Origin: Spirochaetota bacterium | GTDB lineage: Bacteria; Spirochaetota; UBA12135; COTS27 | Direction: 5' to 3' | Length of the DNA: 64,000 nt | Assembly (NCBI GenBank): GCA_013426755.1 | Contig: AP019861.1 | Span: 2,511,271-2,575,270 of the forward strand | In this document: one piece after another, positions 7,598-16,958 of the stretch | How the letters are laid out: the number at the start of each line of letters is the position of its first letter | Position numbering within the stretch: position 1 is the first letter of the stretch | Notes under the pieces: generated by a model | Told to the model about the DNA's origin: nothing | Seen by the model: the letters and a program-made list of their open reading frames with translations, nothing else | Database searches by the model: none | Translations under genes and position numbers: made by a program

Positions 7598-9856
7598 TTA
7601 AAGGATCACGTTTAATTCTGGCGTAGAATTGGCTTTAATAGCATTGCGAATGTGTTTATTGCGAATAAATAGTTCTAGCAGGTCTGGGTGAAGTTTTCCT
7701 GTATCGCGTTCGCTTTTAAGAATTTCAATGGCTTTGTTCTGGTTCATAGACTTTTTATAAGGTCGGTCGGCGGATGTGAGGGCGTCATAAATATCACAAA
7801 TGGTCATGATCTTCGTCTGGTTAGGAATGGCAATAGCCTTGATTCCAATGGGATAACCGCTCCCATCTAACTTCTCGTGATGGTAATGGGCTATTTCTGG
7901 AATGTGTTTGAGTTCGTCTGTCCATGGGATTTTCTTTAAAAACTCAAACGTATGTGTGACGTGGCTTTGAATTTCAATGCGTTCATTCGTAGAGAGCGTC
8001 CCGTAGGGGATAGAAAGGAATTTTTCTTCTTCACTGGTGATGAGTTTTTCCTTGAAAAAGGTGGCGTCGACGTCTAAATAGGAACATTCTTGAATGATTT
8101 TTTTAATTTCGTTGGTCAGCGGCATACCTTCATTGTAGCGTTCGATGATTTTTTTATGTTCTTTGAGGCGGTCAATCTTTTTCTTCCACTTTGTTTTGAT
8201 AAAGGTCATTTTTTGCTCTAATTCGAGCATGGGTATATTGTTTTTGGTTCCCTCACGAAATAAGTCTAGCATCTCGTCATAGCTCTGGTTTTGAAAATTG
8301 AGGATCATGACGTCAAATTTACGGATAAGATTGACAAAACGTGTTTGTTCTATTTTATGCGACTTGAGGAGGACGTGTTCGCGAACGCCTATTTTCCCGA
8401 AATCATGTAATAAGGAGGCGTATTCTAGTTCGCGTAACTGCGTTGTCGTAAAAAACCAATCTGAAAATATCCCGCCAGCGCCATTACACGCTTCGGCTAA
8501 CAAAGTAGAAAATTTAGACACACGAAATGAATGACCCGACGTAGCAGGGTCGCGCTGCTCAACAGCAGAGACCGAAGCTTCGACAAAACTGTGAAATAAA
8601 TGGTCTATCTCGTGGTAAAGAATAGCATTCTGCAGCGATATTGTCGCTAGACTGGCAAGGGCTTGTAATTTGGTAACGTCCTCGTCATTGAAAGACAAAA
8701 CATCGGTCTGTTTGAAATTTTTATAATCAATGATTTTCTCGTAGGATGCTTTTTTATTGATGAGTTGAATAATGCCAATGGTCTCGTCTTTTTGATTGAT
8801 CATGGGCACCACAATGACAGATTTTGTTCTGAAATGCGTTTTTTCATCAAATTCACGATTAAATGAGTAGATTTTCCGATTGCTGATCTGGTAGGCGTCT
8901 TTAATATTGAGCAATTTTCCTGTGATCGTTGTGTACCCTCCTAAGCTTTTTTTGCTGACGGGCATTGAAAACTTAGAGAAATGCAGTTCGCGTGAAGTAT
9001 TTTTTGAAATATAGAACGTTAGCACGTCTTCGTTTGTTTTTTTGAGTTCTTTGTCCATGCCGCGTATGGCTATGGAACCTGCGTCTGCTTGAGTGATTCG
9101 CATCGAATTGACTAAAATTTCCTCTAAGATCTTGACAGTATCGCGTTCTTTGGAAATATTGAGACCGATGTTTAAGATTTCCTTAGAAATAAGCTCACGT
9201 TCTTCACTTGCAATGTTCCTGTTTTCTGTGATAGGCGCGGGTGTTTTTTCAGTGGGGGGCTTCTGTGCTGCTGGCGGAGGCGCACTTGTTAGCTTGCGTG
9301 CGGCTTGCCGATTTTTAAAGTGTATAAGCTCCCTAGCTAGAAAATGGGTGACTAGAACATTGGAATTAAATAACGTCTGATCGACGACAAGAATATTGTC
9401 TTTACGGGGCAATTTCTGTACATCGCTCAGTTGTGCTTTTTTGTAGCTTAAAATAACTAGGGGCAGATTGTCTTTGTGTTTAATTTCTGCCTCGTTTAAC
9501 CAAGTGATAATGGAGGGGTGATTTTTAGATGATTTTTGCTTTTTTCCTAGCGTACGATTTTTTGAACTGGTTTTTGCCTCAGTTTTGCTTTTTGCCGCCG
9601 TAGTCGTCATTGCTTGAGTGTGCTGTTCTAGAAAGACATTTATGGGTATTATGACAAAAGAGGCCTTTGTTAGCGAACGATTATGGCTAGCTGGCGTTGT
9701 TTGAAATACCGATAGCGTCTTCATTCCCAATGCTTCAAACGTAGGACGAAGTGCTCTTACTTCCTTAGCTAAGCGGTCGTAGACAAGGACTTCAAAAGGT
9801 ATTTTAGGTGTCTTGGGCAACGTATTTAGGCGGGCTGAATTGCTCTTATTTTTCAT
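7598..9856 (-). CDS. GAF and HD-GYP domain protein, probable cyclic-di-GMP phosphodiesterase
   Basis: 752 aa, ATG at 9856 with AGGAA upstream. Residues about 20-190 form an alpha/beta region that looks like a degenerate receiver domain, broken by a Lys/Thr-rich linker. Residues about 220-415 are a GAF domain (DAGSIAIRG, SVIVVPMINQ, IGIIQLINKK). The HD-GYP domain follows: GHSFRVSKFS, LLHDFGKIGV (HD pair), HHEKLDGSGYP (GYP motif) and ICDIYDALTSADRPYK. About 110 charged helical residues are inserted between the HD pair and the GYP motif. HD-GYP enzymes hydrolyse cyclic-di-GMP, and all motif residues are present, so activity is likely. The GAF domain may bind a ligand that controls it. No signal peptide, so it acts in the cytoplasm. 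Confidence 0.9.
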   Translation of the reverse strand: MKNKSNSARLNTLPKTPKIPFEVLVYDRLAKEVRALRPTFEALGMKTLSVFQTTPASHNRSLTKASFVIIPINVFLEQHTQAMTTTAAKSKTEAKTSSKNRTLGKKQKSSKNHPSIITWLNEAEIKHKDNLPLVILSYKKAQLSDVQKLPRKDNILVVDQTLFNSNVLVTHFLARELIHFKNRQAARKLTSAPPPAAQKPPTEKTPAPITENRNIASEERELISKEILNIGLNISKERDTVKILEEILVNSMRITQADAGSIAIRGMDKELKKTNEDVLTFYISKNTSRELHFSKFSMPVSKKSLGGYTTITGKLLNIKDAYQISNRKIYSFNREFDEKTHFRTKSVIVVPMINQKDETIGIIQLINKKASYEKIIDYKNFKQTDVLSFNDEDVTKLQALASLATISLQNAILYHEIDHLFHSFVEASVSAVEQRDPATSGHSFRVSKFSTLLAEACNGAGGIFSDWFFTTTQLRELEYASLLHDFGKIGVREHVLLKSHKIEQTRFVNLIRKFDVMILNFQNQSYDEMLDLFREGTKNNIPMLELEQKMTFIKTKWKKKIDRLKEHKKIIERYNEGMPLTNEIKKIIQECSYLDVDATFFKEKLITSEEEKFLSIPYGTLSTNERIEIQSHVTHTFEFLKKIPWTDELKHIPEIAHYHHEKLDGSGYPIGIKAIAIPNQTKIMTICDIYDALTSADRPYKKSMNQNKAIEILKSERDTGKLHPDLLELFIRNKHIRNAIKANSTPELNVIL

Positions 9857-10000
9857 TGAAACGTATTCCTATTAAATTACCGGGGCGCTGGCTTATCATT
9901 ATATCCCTATATAGTAACAGTGCGGTGCTTTTTTATTGTATCATAGGTAGTATTTTTTGTAAAAATTGCCATCATCTTTAAATATCGGTCAAATCACTCA

Positions 10001-10147
10001 CTATTTTTTAATAAAATCACATCCTTGATAAGAAGCGCATTCACCTGCCAAATTTACTTTGATATTCATTGCTTTGATATTCATTGCTTTGATGTTCACC
10101 TCTTCACCAGTAAGCAGCGGCACTTGCCGTAATTTCCATCTCTGCAC
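10001..10147 (-). CDS. Possible small ORF, 48 aa, with in-frame 15-bp repeat
   Basis: GTG at 10147 to TAG at 10001. It contains three copies of a motif read as NIKAM/NIKV (15-bp DNA period) and ends AGECASYQGCDFIKK with two cysteines five residues apart. It is on the same strand as, and 144 bp upstream of, the HD-GYP gene. Coding evidence is limited to composition and an open frame closed by a stop just before the GTG. It may be a remnant. Confidence 0.22.
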   Translation of the reverse strand: MQRWKLRQVPLLTGEEVNIKAMNIKAMNIKVNLAGECASYQGCDFIKK

Positions 10148-10435
10148 ATTTCATCGTCTATATTTATATTTTACTCAATAAATCACAAATTAATGGCAAT
10201 TTTTTTAAAAAACGTATCTTTAAAAAAAACTTGTCTTTTAAACGATCACAATTTATATTATTAATATATACTATGGTATACCTAGCCAAGTTCTACAAAA
10301 CTCTACAAAGTGCTATATACAGACCTAACCTATATTTATATGATGAAAGCACATCACAATTAACCCATATCCGTAAAATTAAGCGTCCTTTATAAATTGA
10401 CAATACGGCTACACGGCTACATTAACAACGATTTA

Positions 10436-10512
10436 CTCAATTGTACCCAATTGTACTAGATTGTACTAGATTGTACCCAATTATACTAAATTGCACCCAA
10501 TTGTGCTAGGTT
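10436..10512. repeat. 10-bp tandem repeat array
   Basis: About seven units of ATTGTACTAG or ATTGTACCCA with a 10-bp period. No coding potential. Confidence 0.75.
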
Positions 10513-10961
10513 AGCGACAATTCCATCAAGTACCCTTAAAAATTTTTTCATTCACCCAAACAACTGCTAAAATAACCACTAAACCAACTCAAAACCCTAA
10601 CAACCCGCTCAATCTTATAAATCTCACTCCTAATCTCACAAATCTTCACTCAGAACCTCTCTCACCTATAAAATCACACCAAAACCACCCACTTGAAAAT
10701 CACGTGAAGCACCAAGCATGTTATAATGAAATTACACTGATTGAAAGCACACCGACTGACAACACACCGATCCTAAGCAACCACCCCTAATCAAATAAAA
10801 TAACAAAGCCGCCCAGACAAACCTACCTTTATCCATACGATTTATAGATTTCTATCACAGCACTTTCATTATACATTGACATAGCAACTTACATTGACAT
10901 AGCTTCATTATACACTGATATATTAGCAATTTAGCATTTTAGTATTTATAGTAGAATAACC

Positions 10962-12692
10962 TTGAATAACAAGCAAGCACTCCTCTTCTTTAATTTTTGC
11001 GTAACATTCTTGTTATGCGGAGGGCTCACTGCAGCAACTTCCCCAATCATAGCACCACTATTAGCAGAGGATACAAAACATACGCTCTCTCCTGCCCAGA
11101 AAATCAGTCAAAAGCTATTTAAAACCCCCCGCGTGCAGTCTTCATCACAAACAAAACCAGCCCCAGCCGCTCCAAAAAAAGCAGGCCTAAGTCCCTCACC
11201 AGCACCGCAGATTGCTATCATACCGATCGTAGAAGAAATAGCGCCAGCAACGTTCAAATTCCTAGAACGCGCCACCAGTGAAGCTATCAAAGCAGGAGCA
11301 ACACACCTCGTGTTTAAAATCAATACCTTCGGCGGCAGATTAGACGCCGCATATAATATCGTCCACTTGATCTCTTCACTAGCCACGCCTGAGGTAAAAA
11401 CAATTGCCTGGGTCGAAGACAAAGCGATCTCAGCAGGAACTCTCATTGCCCTAAGCTGCAATAATCTCTATATGATGCCAGGATCAACATTAGGAGACGT
11501 AGCGCCCATCGTCCAAGGGGGCGAAGGGGGTGTGACTGTGCTAGGTGAGAAATTTCAATCTCCACTTAGAGCAAAATTCCGCGCGTTAGCAGAAAAAAAT
11601 GGCTACCCCGTCAAATTAACCGAAGCATTTGTCTCCGCAGATAAAATCATTTATGAAATAACCTACAAAGACGGATCACAAACCTTCCTCAATGACACAG
11701 AATATGGCGATCTCACCGAGAAAGAACTCGCAACGATTGCCAAAAAACGCACCGTTGTCGCCGAAGGAGAACTTCTTACCATGAACGAACAAGAAGCCCT
11801 CTCCTTAGGTTTTTCACGCGGGACAACAACTGAGCTTGCTGAGATTATTGACTCCGCTACCGCCTTTACTGAAAACGACGTGACTACTTACGAACTTATG
11901 ACAAGTGAAAAAATTGTTGGGTACATCGCTAAATATGCGGGAATATTGATCTTTATTGCCCTTGCTGGTCTTTATTTGGAAGCACAGAATCCTGGGTTTG
12001 GTGTTTTTGGTGGGGTGGCTATTTTTGCGCTTATTGTCCTTTGTTTGGGATTGTTTGCTGTCGAATTAGCGACGTATGGTGAAATTGCGCTCCTTATCGC
12101 AGGAATTGTTCTTATCGGCATTGAAATATTCATCCTGCCAGGAATCGGCATTGCTGGGCTCAGTGGATTGCTGTGCATTCTCGTTTCAATGCTGCTTATG
12201 TTACAAGATTTCTCTTTTCCAGATACAGTGTTCGAATTAGAACTGTTTAGGCAAAATATCATTACAATTGCAATTGCATTTGTCGGTGGAACTGCGGTGT
12301 TTTTTTTGTCGTTTGTGTTATTTAAAAATTGGCGGCGAACGAATCCCTTTGTGCTGCATTCTACCCTAGCCGCTGCACCCGTAACTTCTACAACGTCCAC
12401 AACTTCTACAACGTCCGATAAATCATCCTCACCCCCCGCAACAACTACTCCTAACCCCCTCCATAATAACAGTAGTGATAGTCATAATAACAATGATCCT
12501 GACAATGCTTACACATCCCTTATCAATACTTCAGGCACATCACTAAGCGATCTACGTCCTTCAGGCAAAGTAGAAATAAACGGCGTCATCTACGATGCTA
12601 TTACCGAAGGAGAATATATTAAAAAAAATATGCCCATTAAAGTCTTTGGTGTTCACGGTGCATCCCTACTGGTTGGGAAGATGAGCGGCTAA
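10962..12692 (+). CDS. NfeD-type membrane serine protease (ClpP-like and NfeD domains)
   Basis: 576 aa. TTG start at 10962 opens directly into a signal peptide (hydrophobic about residues 7-24), so I keep it. Residues 80-310 are a ClpP/crotonase-fold protease domain: KINTFGGRLDAA supplies the oxyanion region and AISAGTLIAL carries the probable nucleophile Ser157. Four or so membrane helices follow (about 315-450). A low-complexity linker of Thr, Ser and Asn (about 467-520) leads to an OB-fold NfeD domain with LRPSGKVEINGVIYDA. Family members cleave the C-terminal hydrophobic tail of stomatin- or flotillin-like partners. The next two genes are an NfeD OB-fold protein and FloA, the classic partner set. 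The Ser/Thr linker is built from short DNA repeats. Confidence 0.92.
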   Translation: MNNKQALLFFNFCVTFLLCGGLTAATSPIIAPLLAEDTKHTLSPAQKISQKLFKTPRVQSSSQTKPAPAAPKKAGLSPSPAPQIAIIPIVEEIAPATFKFLERATSEAIKAGATHLVFKINTFGGRLDAAYNIVHLISSLATPEVKTIAWVEDKAISAGTLIALSCNNLYMMPGSTLGDVAPIVQGGEGGVTVLGEKFQSPLRAKFRALAEKNGYPVKLTEAFVSADKIIYEITYKDGSQTFLNDTEYGDLTEKELATIAKKRTVVAEGELLTMNEQEALSLGFSRGTTTELAEIIDSATAFTENDVTTYELMTSEKIVGYIAKYAGILIFIALAGLYLEAQNPGFGVFGGVAIFALIVLCLGLFAVELATYGEIALLIAGIVLIGIEIFILPGIGIAGLSGLLCILVSMLLMLQDFSFPDTVFELELFRQNIITIAIAFVGGTAVFFLSFVLFKNWRRTNPFVLHSTLAAAPVTSTTSTTSTTSDKSSSPPATTTPNPLHNNSSDSHNNNDPDNAYTSLINTSGTSLSDLRPSGKVEINGVIYDAITEGEYIKKNMPIKVFGVHGASLLVGKMSG

Positions 12693-12745
12693 CCTATGAC
12701 TGTATTTCGTTATTTAGTAAACTTCTCGATATTTGCTGCAGTTTT

Positions 12746-13213
12746 ATGAACTGGGACATCGGTATTATGCTCATGGTACTGACTTTTTTAGTCATTGCTA
12801 TTGATGTTATCTTTATTCCGACCTCTGTTTTGACAATATTGTCGGTATTTAGCTATTTGTCGTATTTACTCTATGTTTATCTAGAAGTCTCTAAAACGGG
12901 AGCTTTAATACTCTTAGCGTTATTTCTAGGACTAGGCGGTGGGGGAATCTACTTTGTGATACGGTACAGATGGTGGCAGATTATCAGTCATCGCAAACCA
13001 CTCGCTAAGGATGAAACATTTTACCAATCACTAGACCACCTGCACGGAAAAACCGCTCAAACACTAAGCGAACTCAGACCGTCAGGAAAAGTCCTCCTCT
13101 CAGGCAAACGTTATGACGCCCTCGCTCAATCATCACTTTTTATCGCCAAAGACGTTCCCGTCACCGTCACAGGAACATCAGGATCGCAGCTTATTGTAAA
13201 ACCACTTCCCTAA
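12746..13213 (+). CDS. Short NfeD-family membrane protein
   Basis: 155 aa. Two or three membrane helices fill residues 1-75, then a soluble OB-fold of about 60 residues contains LSELRPSGKVLLSGKRYDAL, the same signature seen at the end of the preceding gene. It lacks the protease domain, as in the short NfeD class that pairs with flotillin-like proteins and may influence membrane-domain assembly. It starts 54 bp after the protease gene and precedes floA, so all are probably one transcript. No clear Shine-Dalgarno. Confidence 0.88.
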   Translation: MNWDIGIMLMVLTFLVIAIDVIFIPTSVLTILSVFSYLSYLLYVYLEVSKTGALILLALFLGLGGGGIYFVIRYRWWQIISHRKPLAKDETFYQSLDHLHGKTAQTLSELRPSGKVLLSGKRYDALAQSSLFIAKDVPVTVTGTSGSQLIVKPLP

Positions 13214-13586
13214 TCATAATAGCAATTACTCCAACTTTCATCCGCCTCATTGACACCCCACGTTATAACCCCCCAAAATAACCCCCCAAAATTTATATCA
13301 TTCATATTCAAGCAACATTCATCATCAAAATTTATTACCAAAATTCATCACTATTTACAGCGCCCCATCATTTTTCATATTATTATATATACGCAGCAAG
13401 ATAATATACGCAGCAAAATAAATTGTAAGATAGACTAATTGTAAGATAGACTATAACTAAGCTATACTATTTACCCAAGCAAAATCATCATGCTCGAAGA
13501 AAAGAATCACATTACATTAAAAATCATCACGTACCCTATATTTAATTTCTTTCAAATAAATTTACATTTTTTATAAGTTTTTAGAG
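13214..13586. other. Intergenic gap inside the NfeD-FloA operon
   Basis: 373 bp of AT-rich sequence with small duplications, such as CCCCAAAATAACC-like words near 13265-13290 and GTAAGATAGACTA at 13426-13450. I see no gene. An internal promoter for floA is possible but not identifiable by eye. Confidence 0.4.
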
Positions 13587-14603
13587 ATGTTGACATTCAT
13601 TGGTCCTATATTTTTATTGCTGGTCTCTATCATTGCAATCAGCATATTCTTTTATTTTGTTCCCATTAAGCTATGGATTGAAGCGATGGCTTCTGGCGCT
13701 TATGTGGGGATATTAAAGCTCATTGGGATGCGACTGCGCGGAATGAGTCCTGCTTTCATTGTCCGTCCGTATATTTCTGCTAGAAAAGCGGACATTGACA
13801 CGGTTAAGATTGACGAATTAGAAGCGCATTATCTAGCGATAGGTTCACGCGACCCTAACGTTGGCACGCGCTTAGAAGACGTTGTCGTTGCGGTTATCTC
13901 AGCCAATCGCGCACGGCTCGATCTAACCCCTGCTAGAGCAATGTCCATTGATCTAGCGGGAAGGAATGTTCGTGATGCTGTCAATACTTCTGTCCTGCCA
14001 CGTATCATTGAAACGCCTAAAATAGCCGCTGTCGCTAAGGATGGCATTCAAGTTATCGCTCTAGCGCGTATTACCGTTAGAACTAATCTCGAACGGTTAG
14101 TCGGTGGAGCTGGCGAAGAAACGATTTTAGCACGTGTTGGTGAAGGTATTGTGACGACGATTGGGTCGGCGTTAACACATAAAAATGTCCTTGAAAATCC
14201 TGATGCTATTTCACAGACCGTTCTTACAAAGGGGTTAGACTCGGGCACAGCTTTTGAGATTTTATCTATTGACATTGCCGATGTCGATATTGGTAAGAAT
14301 GTTGGGGCGGCACTCCAAACTGACCAAGCCGAAGCCGATAAAAAAATCGCCCAAGCTAAAGCCGAAGAACGCAGAGCTATGGCCATCGCCCTCGAACAAG
14401 AGATGAAAGCACGCGTAGAAGAATTTAGAGCAGAACTCGTCAAAGCTGAAGCAGCAGTCCCCAAAGCTATCGCAGGAGCTTTCGATAATGGACGGCTGGG
14501 TATTATGGATTATTACCGCCTAGAAAACGTTAAAGCCGACACATCGATGCGGTCTTCACTCGCTGATAGCGAACCCGCTCAACCCAAAAATGGCGACTCT
14601 TAG
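13587..14603 (+). CDS. floA: Flotillin-like protein FloA
   Basis: 338 aa, usual family length. One N-terminal membrane hairpin (residues about 4-27), then the FloA core: [25 protein letters not shown]-type segment [34 protein letters not shown] and [23 protein letters not shown]. The C-terminal third is an Ala/Glu-rich coiled coil ([20 protein letters not shown]) used for oligomerisation. The protein scaffolds functional membrane microdomains on the inner leaflet. The two NfeD genes just upstream are its usual partners. Start ATG at 13587 has only TAGAG before it. Confidence 0.95.
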   Translation: MLTFIGPIFLLLVSIIAISIFFYFVPIKLWIEAMASGAYVGILKLIGMRLRGMSPAFIVRPYISARKADIDTVKIDELEAHYLAIGSRDPNVGTRLEDVVVAVISANRARLDLTPARAMSIDLAGRNVRDAVNTSVLPRIIETPKIAAVAKDGIQVIALARITVRTNLERLVGGAGEETILARVGEGIVTTIGSALTHKNVLENPDAISQTVLTKGLDSGTAFEILSIDIADVDIGKNVGAALQTDQAEADKKIAQAKAEERRAMAIALEQEMKARVEEFRAELVKAEAAVPKAIAGAFDNGRLGIMDYYRLENVKADTSMRSSLADSEPAQPKNGDS

Positions 14604-14652
14604 ACTTCTTTATTTTATTTATAATATAGACTACTGATCGTACATTATTACT

Positions 14653-15387
14653 GTGGAAACTCTGCTAGAAAGCCTGGGACCTATTATATTGGCATTTATT
14701 GTGCTGATCTATTATGGTCTCAGGGCAATGTTTAGACCTAGGCGCGGCGGTGAAACAACCGCTGAGGACAATTATTTCTTAACAGACCCACTCGAAGCCG
14801 AACGTACTAACAATCGCTCACGCTTCGAATCCAGTGGCTTTGTCTTTAGTGATCCTATTAATGACCCTATTAGCGATCCCGTCCATGACCCTGCTAGCGA
14901 CAGTCATGCTAGCAGTCACTCATCAAGCGAGCAACAAAAAAAACAATCACCAACTATAAAGACTTCGCCATCGCCAAAATCCAAAACTGCAGAAAAAAGC
15001 AATGTTTTTACTTCCCTGTTCCCGACCGCTGCCGATCTTATTGCCGACCGTGTGGAAGAACTCTACTCGCCATCTAATAGAGTAGCCAGCAGACCTAAAA
15101 AGAAGCCGCCCGTATCATCTGCACCGTCCTCTTCGCCGTACGCAATAACCACACCGTACGAATCTGATATGACAGAGCGTATGAAACCGCCAATCTCTAC
15201 ACAAGAGCAACTCAGGAAAGCATCTCTGCTAGTCCATAAAAGACGTCTTAATCTAAGAAATGAACTTAAAATCAAACTCTCCCACCCTGCCCTAAGGCAA
15301 CAAACCCTAAAAGAGACCTTGTTTCTCAATGAACTCATCAGCAAACCACTTGCTTTACGCAGACGAAACGATCCCCCGCATTTTTGA
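14653..15387 (+). CDS. Membrane-anchored low-complexity protein downstream of floA
   Basis: 244 aa from GTG at 14653, 49 bp after floA. A single hydrophobic segment (about residues 8-25) is followed by a basic patch RPRRGG and then a long polar tail. The middle contains a DNA-level repeat read as DPINDPISDPVHDPASD and Ser-rich stretches. The last 60 residues are basic and helical. I recognise no domain. Its place suggests a role with the flotillin scaffold, but that is inference from context. It ends facing the minus-strand gene 15563-16318. Confidence 0.7.
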   Translation: METLLESLGPIILAFIVLIYYGLRAMFRPRRGGETTAEDNYFLTDPLEAERTNNRSRFESSGFVFSDPINDPISDPVHDPASDSHASSHSSSEQQKKQSPTIKTSPSPKSKTAEKSNVFTSLFPTAADLIADRVEELYSPSNRVASRPKKKPPVSSAPSSSPYAITTPYESDMTERMKPPISTQEQLRKASLLVHKRRLNLRNELKIKLSHPALRQQTLKETLFLNELISKPLALRRRNDPPHF

Positions 15388-15562
15388 GAAAATCCCTTCC
15401 CTTTTTTAATAACCACCGGCTAATAACAACGTCTTTTAATGACGTCCTTATCGGGAGTCTTAGCCAGAACGCTAGTTTTGTGCTTGAGGTCTATCGGGGG
15501 TAGTCGTATTTGTTAGATACGATTGATAATTAACAACACAATTGAACGACTTTGCTCGTACT

Positions 15563-16318
15563 TTATTTGCCGGTGTACTCGTATTTATTGATACTGTAAG
15601 CGGTATGGCGTGCTACTTTAATAACGTAGACAATATTTTGTTCGACTATAGTCTCAATGCGTTTACGAAATGTTGGAAAAACTGAAAAGAGCCGTGCCAT
15701 CCGCCATAAAAATTTATTTGTAAGCACGACGTAGGTCTTTACGTTAAAGTATTGCGTTCCTTCTATCTCTCTAAAAGTAACGTCGACTATCATTTTTCCC
15801 CTTAGTGTTGTGAATGTTTCATACGTGCCTTCAACGAAGAAGACATAGCGGTGTGCTTTCTTATCGAGATGAATGATATACACATTGCCTTCTGTCGTAG
15901 GAGGTTCTTGCACGTTATACCAACGGTCGGTTTCTTTTTTTATGACGTATTTTGTACGACTGTATTTTCGTGATTTTTCTACCGTGTAGATCAGGTCGGA
16001 AAACATTTTATCTAGAATCGGAGGAGGTACTTTAATATTAAGAATAATATTGGTGTACATAGGAAGCAAGGCAAACGTTTCTTTGATCTTCTCGTCCATA
16101 TTGATACCGTCTAGACCGATCGTTTCATGGACGCTAAGATATTCCTCCTGTTCTAATGAAAAATCCTTCTGGTTAAAGGATATGGCGCCGTAAGCGGCTG
16201 CTTGAAAACTTATCCAACCTATGCATATCCATAGAATCAGAGCCAATCTATTATTACTTACCATAAAAACTTTGTGGTTAGCTTGCTGTTCTAAATTATT
16301 ATTATTAATCTTAATCAT
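15563..16318 (-). CDS. Exported protein of unknown function, 251 aa
   Basis: Two ATG starts fit, 16318 and 16264. The later one places the hydrophobic segment (LALILWICIGWISFQAAAYG) right after a short basic N-region and makes a normal signal peptide ending near AYGA, so 16264 may be the true start. The mature part is beta-rich with charged loops. A segment of alternating beta strands (KMIVDVTFREIEGTQYFNV) suggests a START or SRPBCC-like ligand-binding fold, but this is a guess. No lipobox. Probably periplasmic. Confidence 0.65.
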   Translation of the reverse strand: MIKINNNNLEQQANHKVFMVSNNRLALILWICIGWISFQAAAYGAISFNQKDFSLEQEEYLSVHETIGLDGINMDEKIKETFALLPMYTNIILNIKVPPPILDKMFSDLIYTVEKSRKYSRTKYVIKKETDRWYNVQEPPTTEGNVYIIHLDKKAHRYVFFVEGTYETFTTLRGKMIVDVTFREIEGTQYFNVKTYVVLTNKFLWRMARLFSVFPTFRKRIETIVEQNIVYVIKVARHTAYSINKYEYTGK

Positions 16319-16958
16319 CTATTATTTACGACTACTCATAGTCACATAGTTATATAATTACATAGTTACTTTTTATTATTGATGAGAGATTATTTTTTTC
16401 TCAGTCATTATAAAGAAATGCTGAAATTCTCCTATAATATAGTTAGAATGTAAAAAAAATAGCTCCTCAAGTTAAATTTGACAATCTTACTTACTCACAA
16501 TACGTAAACTACCCCTGCGCAAAATACTCCTGCAAAAAATATCCCTGTCATAGAATTAACGGACGTGATGAATTTTGACTTAAAGATTGCCCTCTGTAAT
16601 TGTACAATGTCTTTTAAGAATAAAACATAATAACGTTATTTAACGTTAGATAACAACCTTAACGTTAGATAACAACCCCTGATAAGAATTCTGTGTCATT
16701 AATATCTGCTTAATAAACAAAAACGAGTCATCAATGTTCCTTAATATTAAAACGTGCCATAAAAGCGAAATATTACCTTATGACCTATTACCTTATGACC
16801 TATTACCTTATGACCTAAGTGTCTTTATTCGGTGTATACCCTAAATACATATAGTAATTGCATACCCTAAGTGCATGTAATATCTAATTACAATCTATTT
16901 GCGTAAAATTGTTAAATAAATTTACTGTAATCATTGCCAACCATTGTTAATCATTGTC
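16319..16958. other. Intergenic region before pyrC
   Basis: About 640 bp, AT-rich, no supported gene. It holds three copies of ATTACCTTATGACCT (16771-16818, 15-bp period), two copies of AACGTTAGATAACAACC (16640-16680) and a near-duplicate around ACCCTAAATACATATAGTAAT and ACCCTAAGTGCATGTAAT. The promoters for both flanking divergent genes should be here. Confidence 0.5.

Larger units (their letters stand above)
9857..10961. other. Long intergenic region between divergent genes
   Basis: About 1.1 kb, AT-rich. It separates the minus-strand HD-GYP gene from the plus-strand NfeD operon, so promoters for both should lie here, although I cannot pick one with confidence. It holds a possible small ORF (10001-10147) and a 10-bp array (10436-10512). 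The part 10520-10900 is T- and C-rich on the plus strand with no supported gene. Confidence 0.5.
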
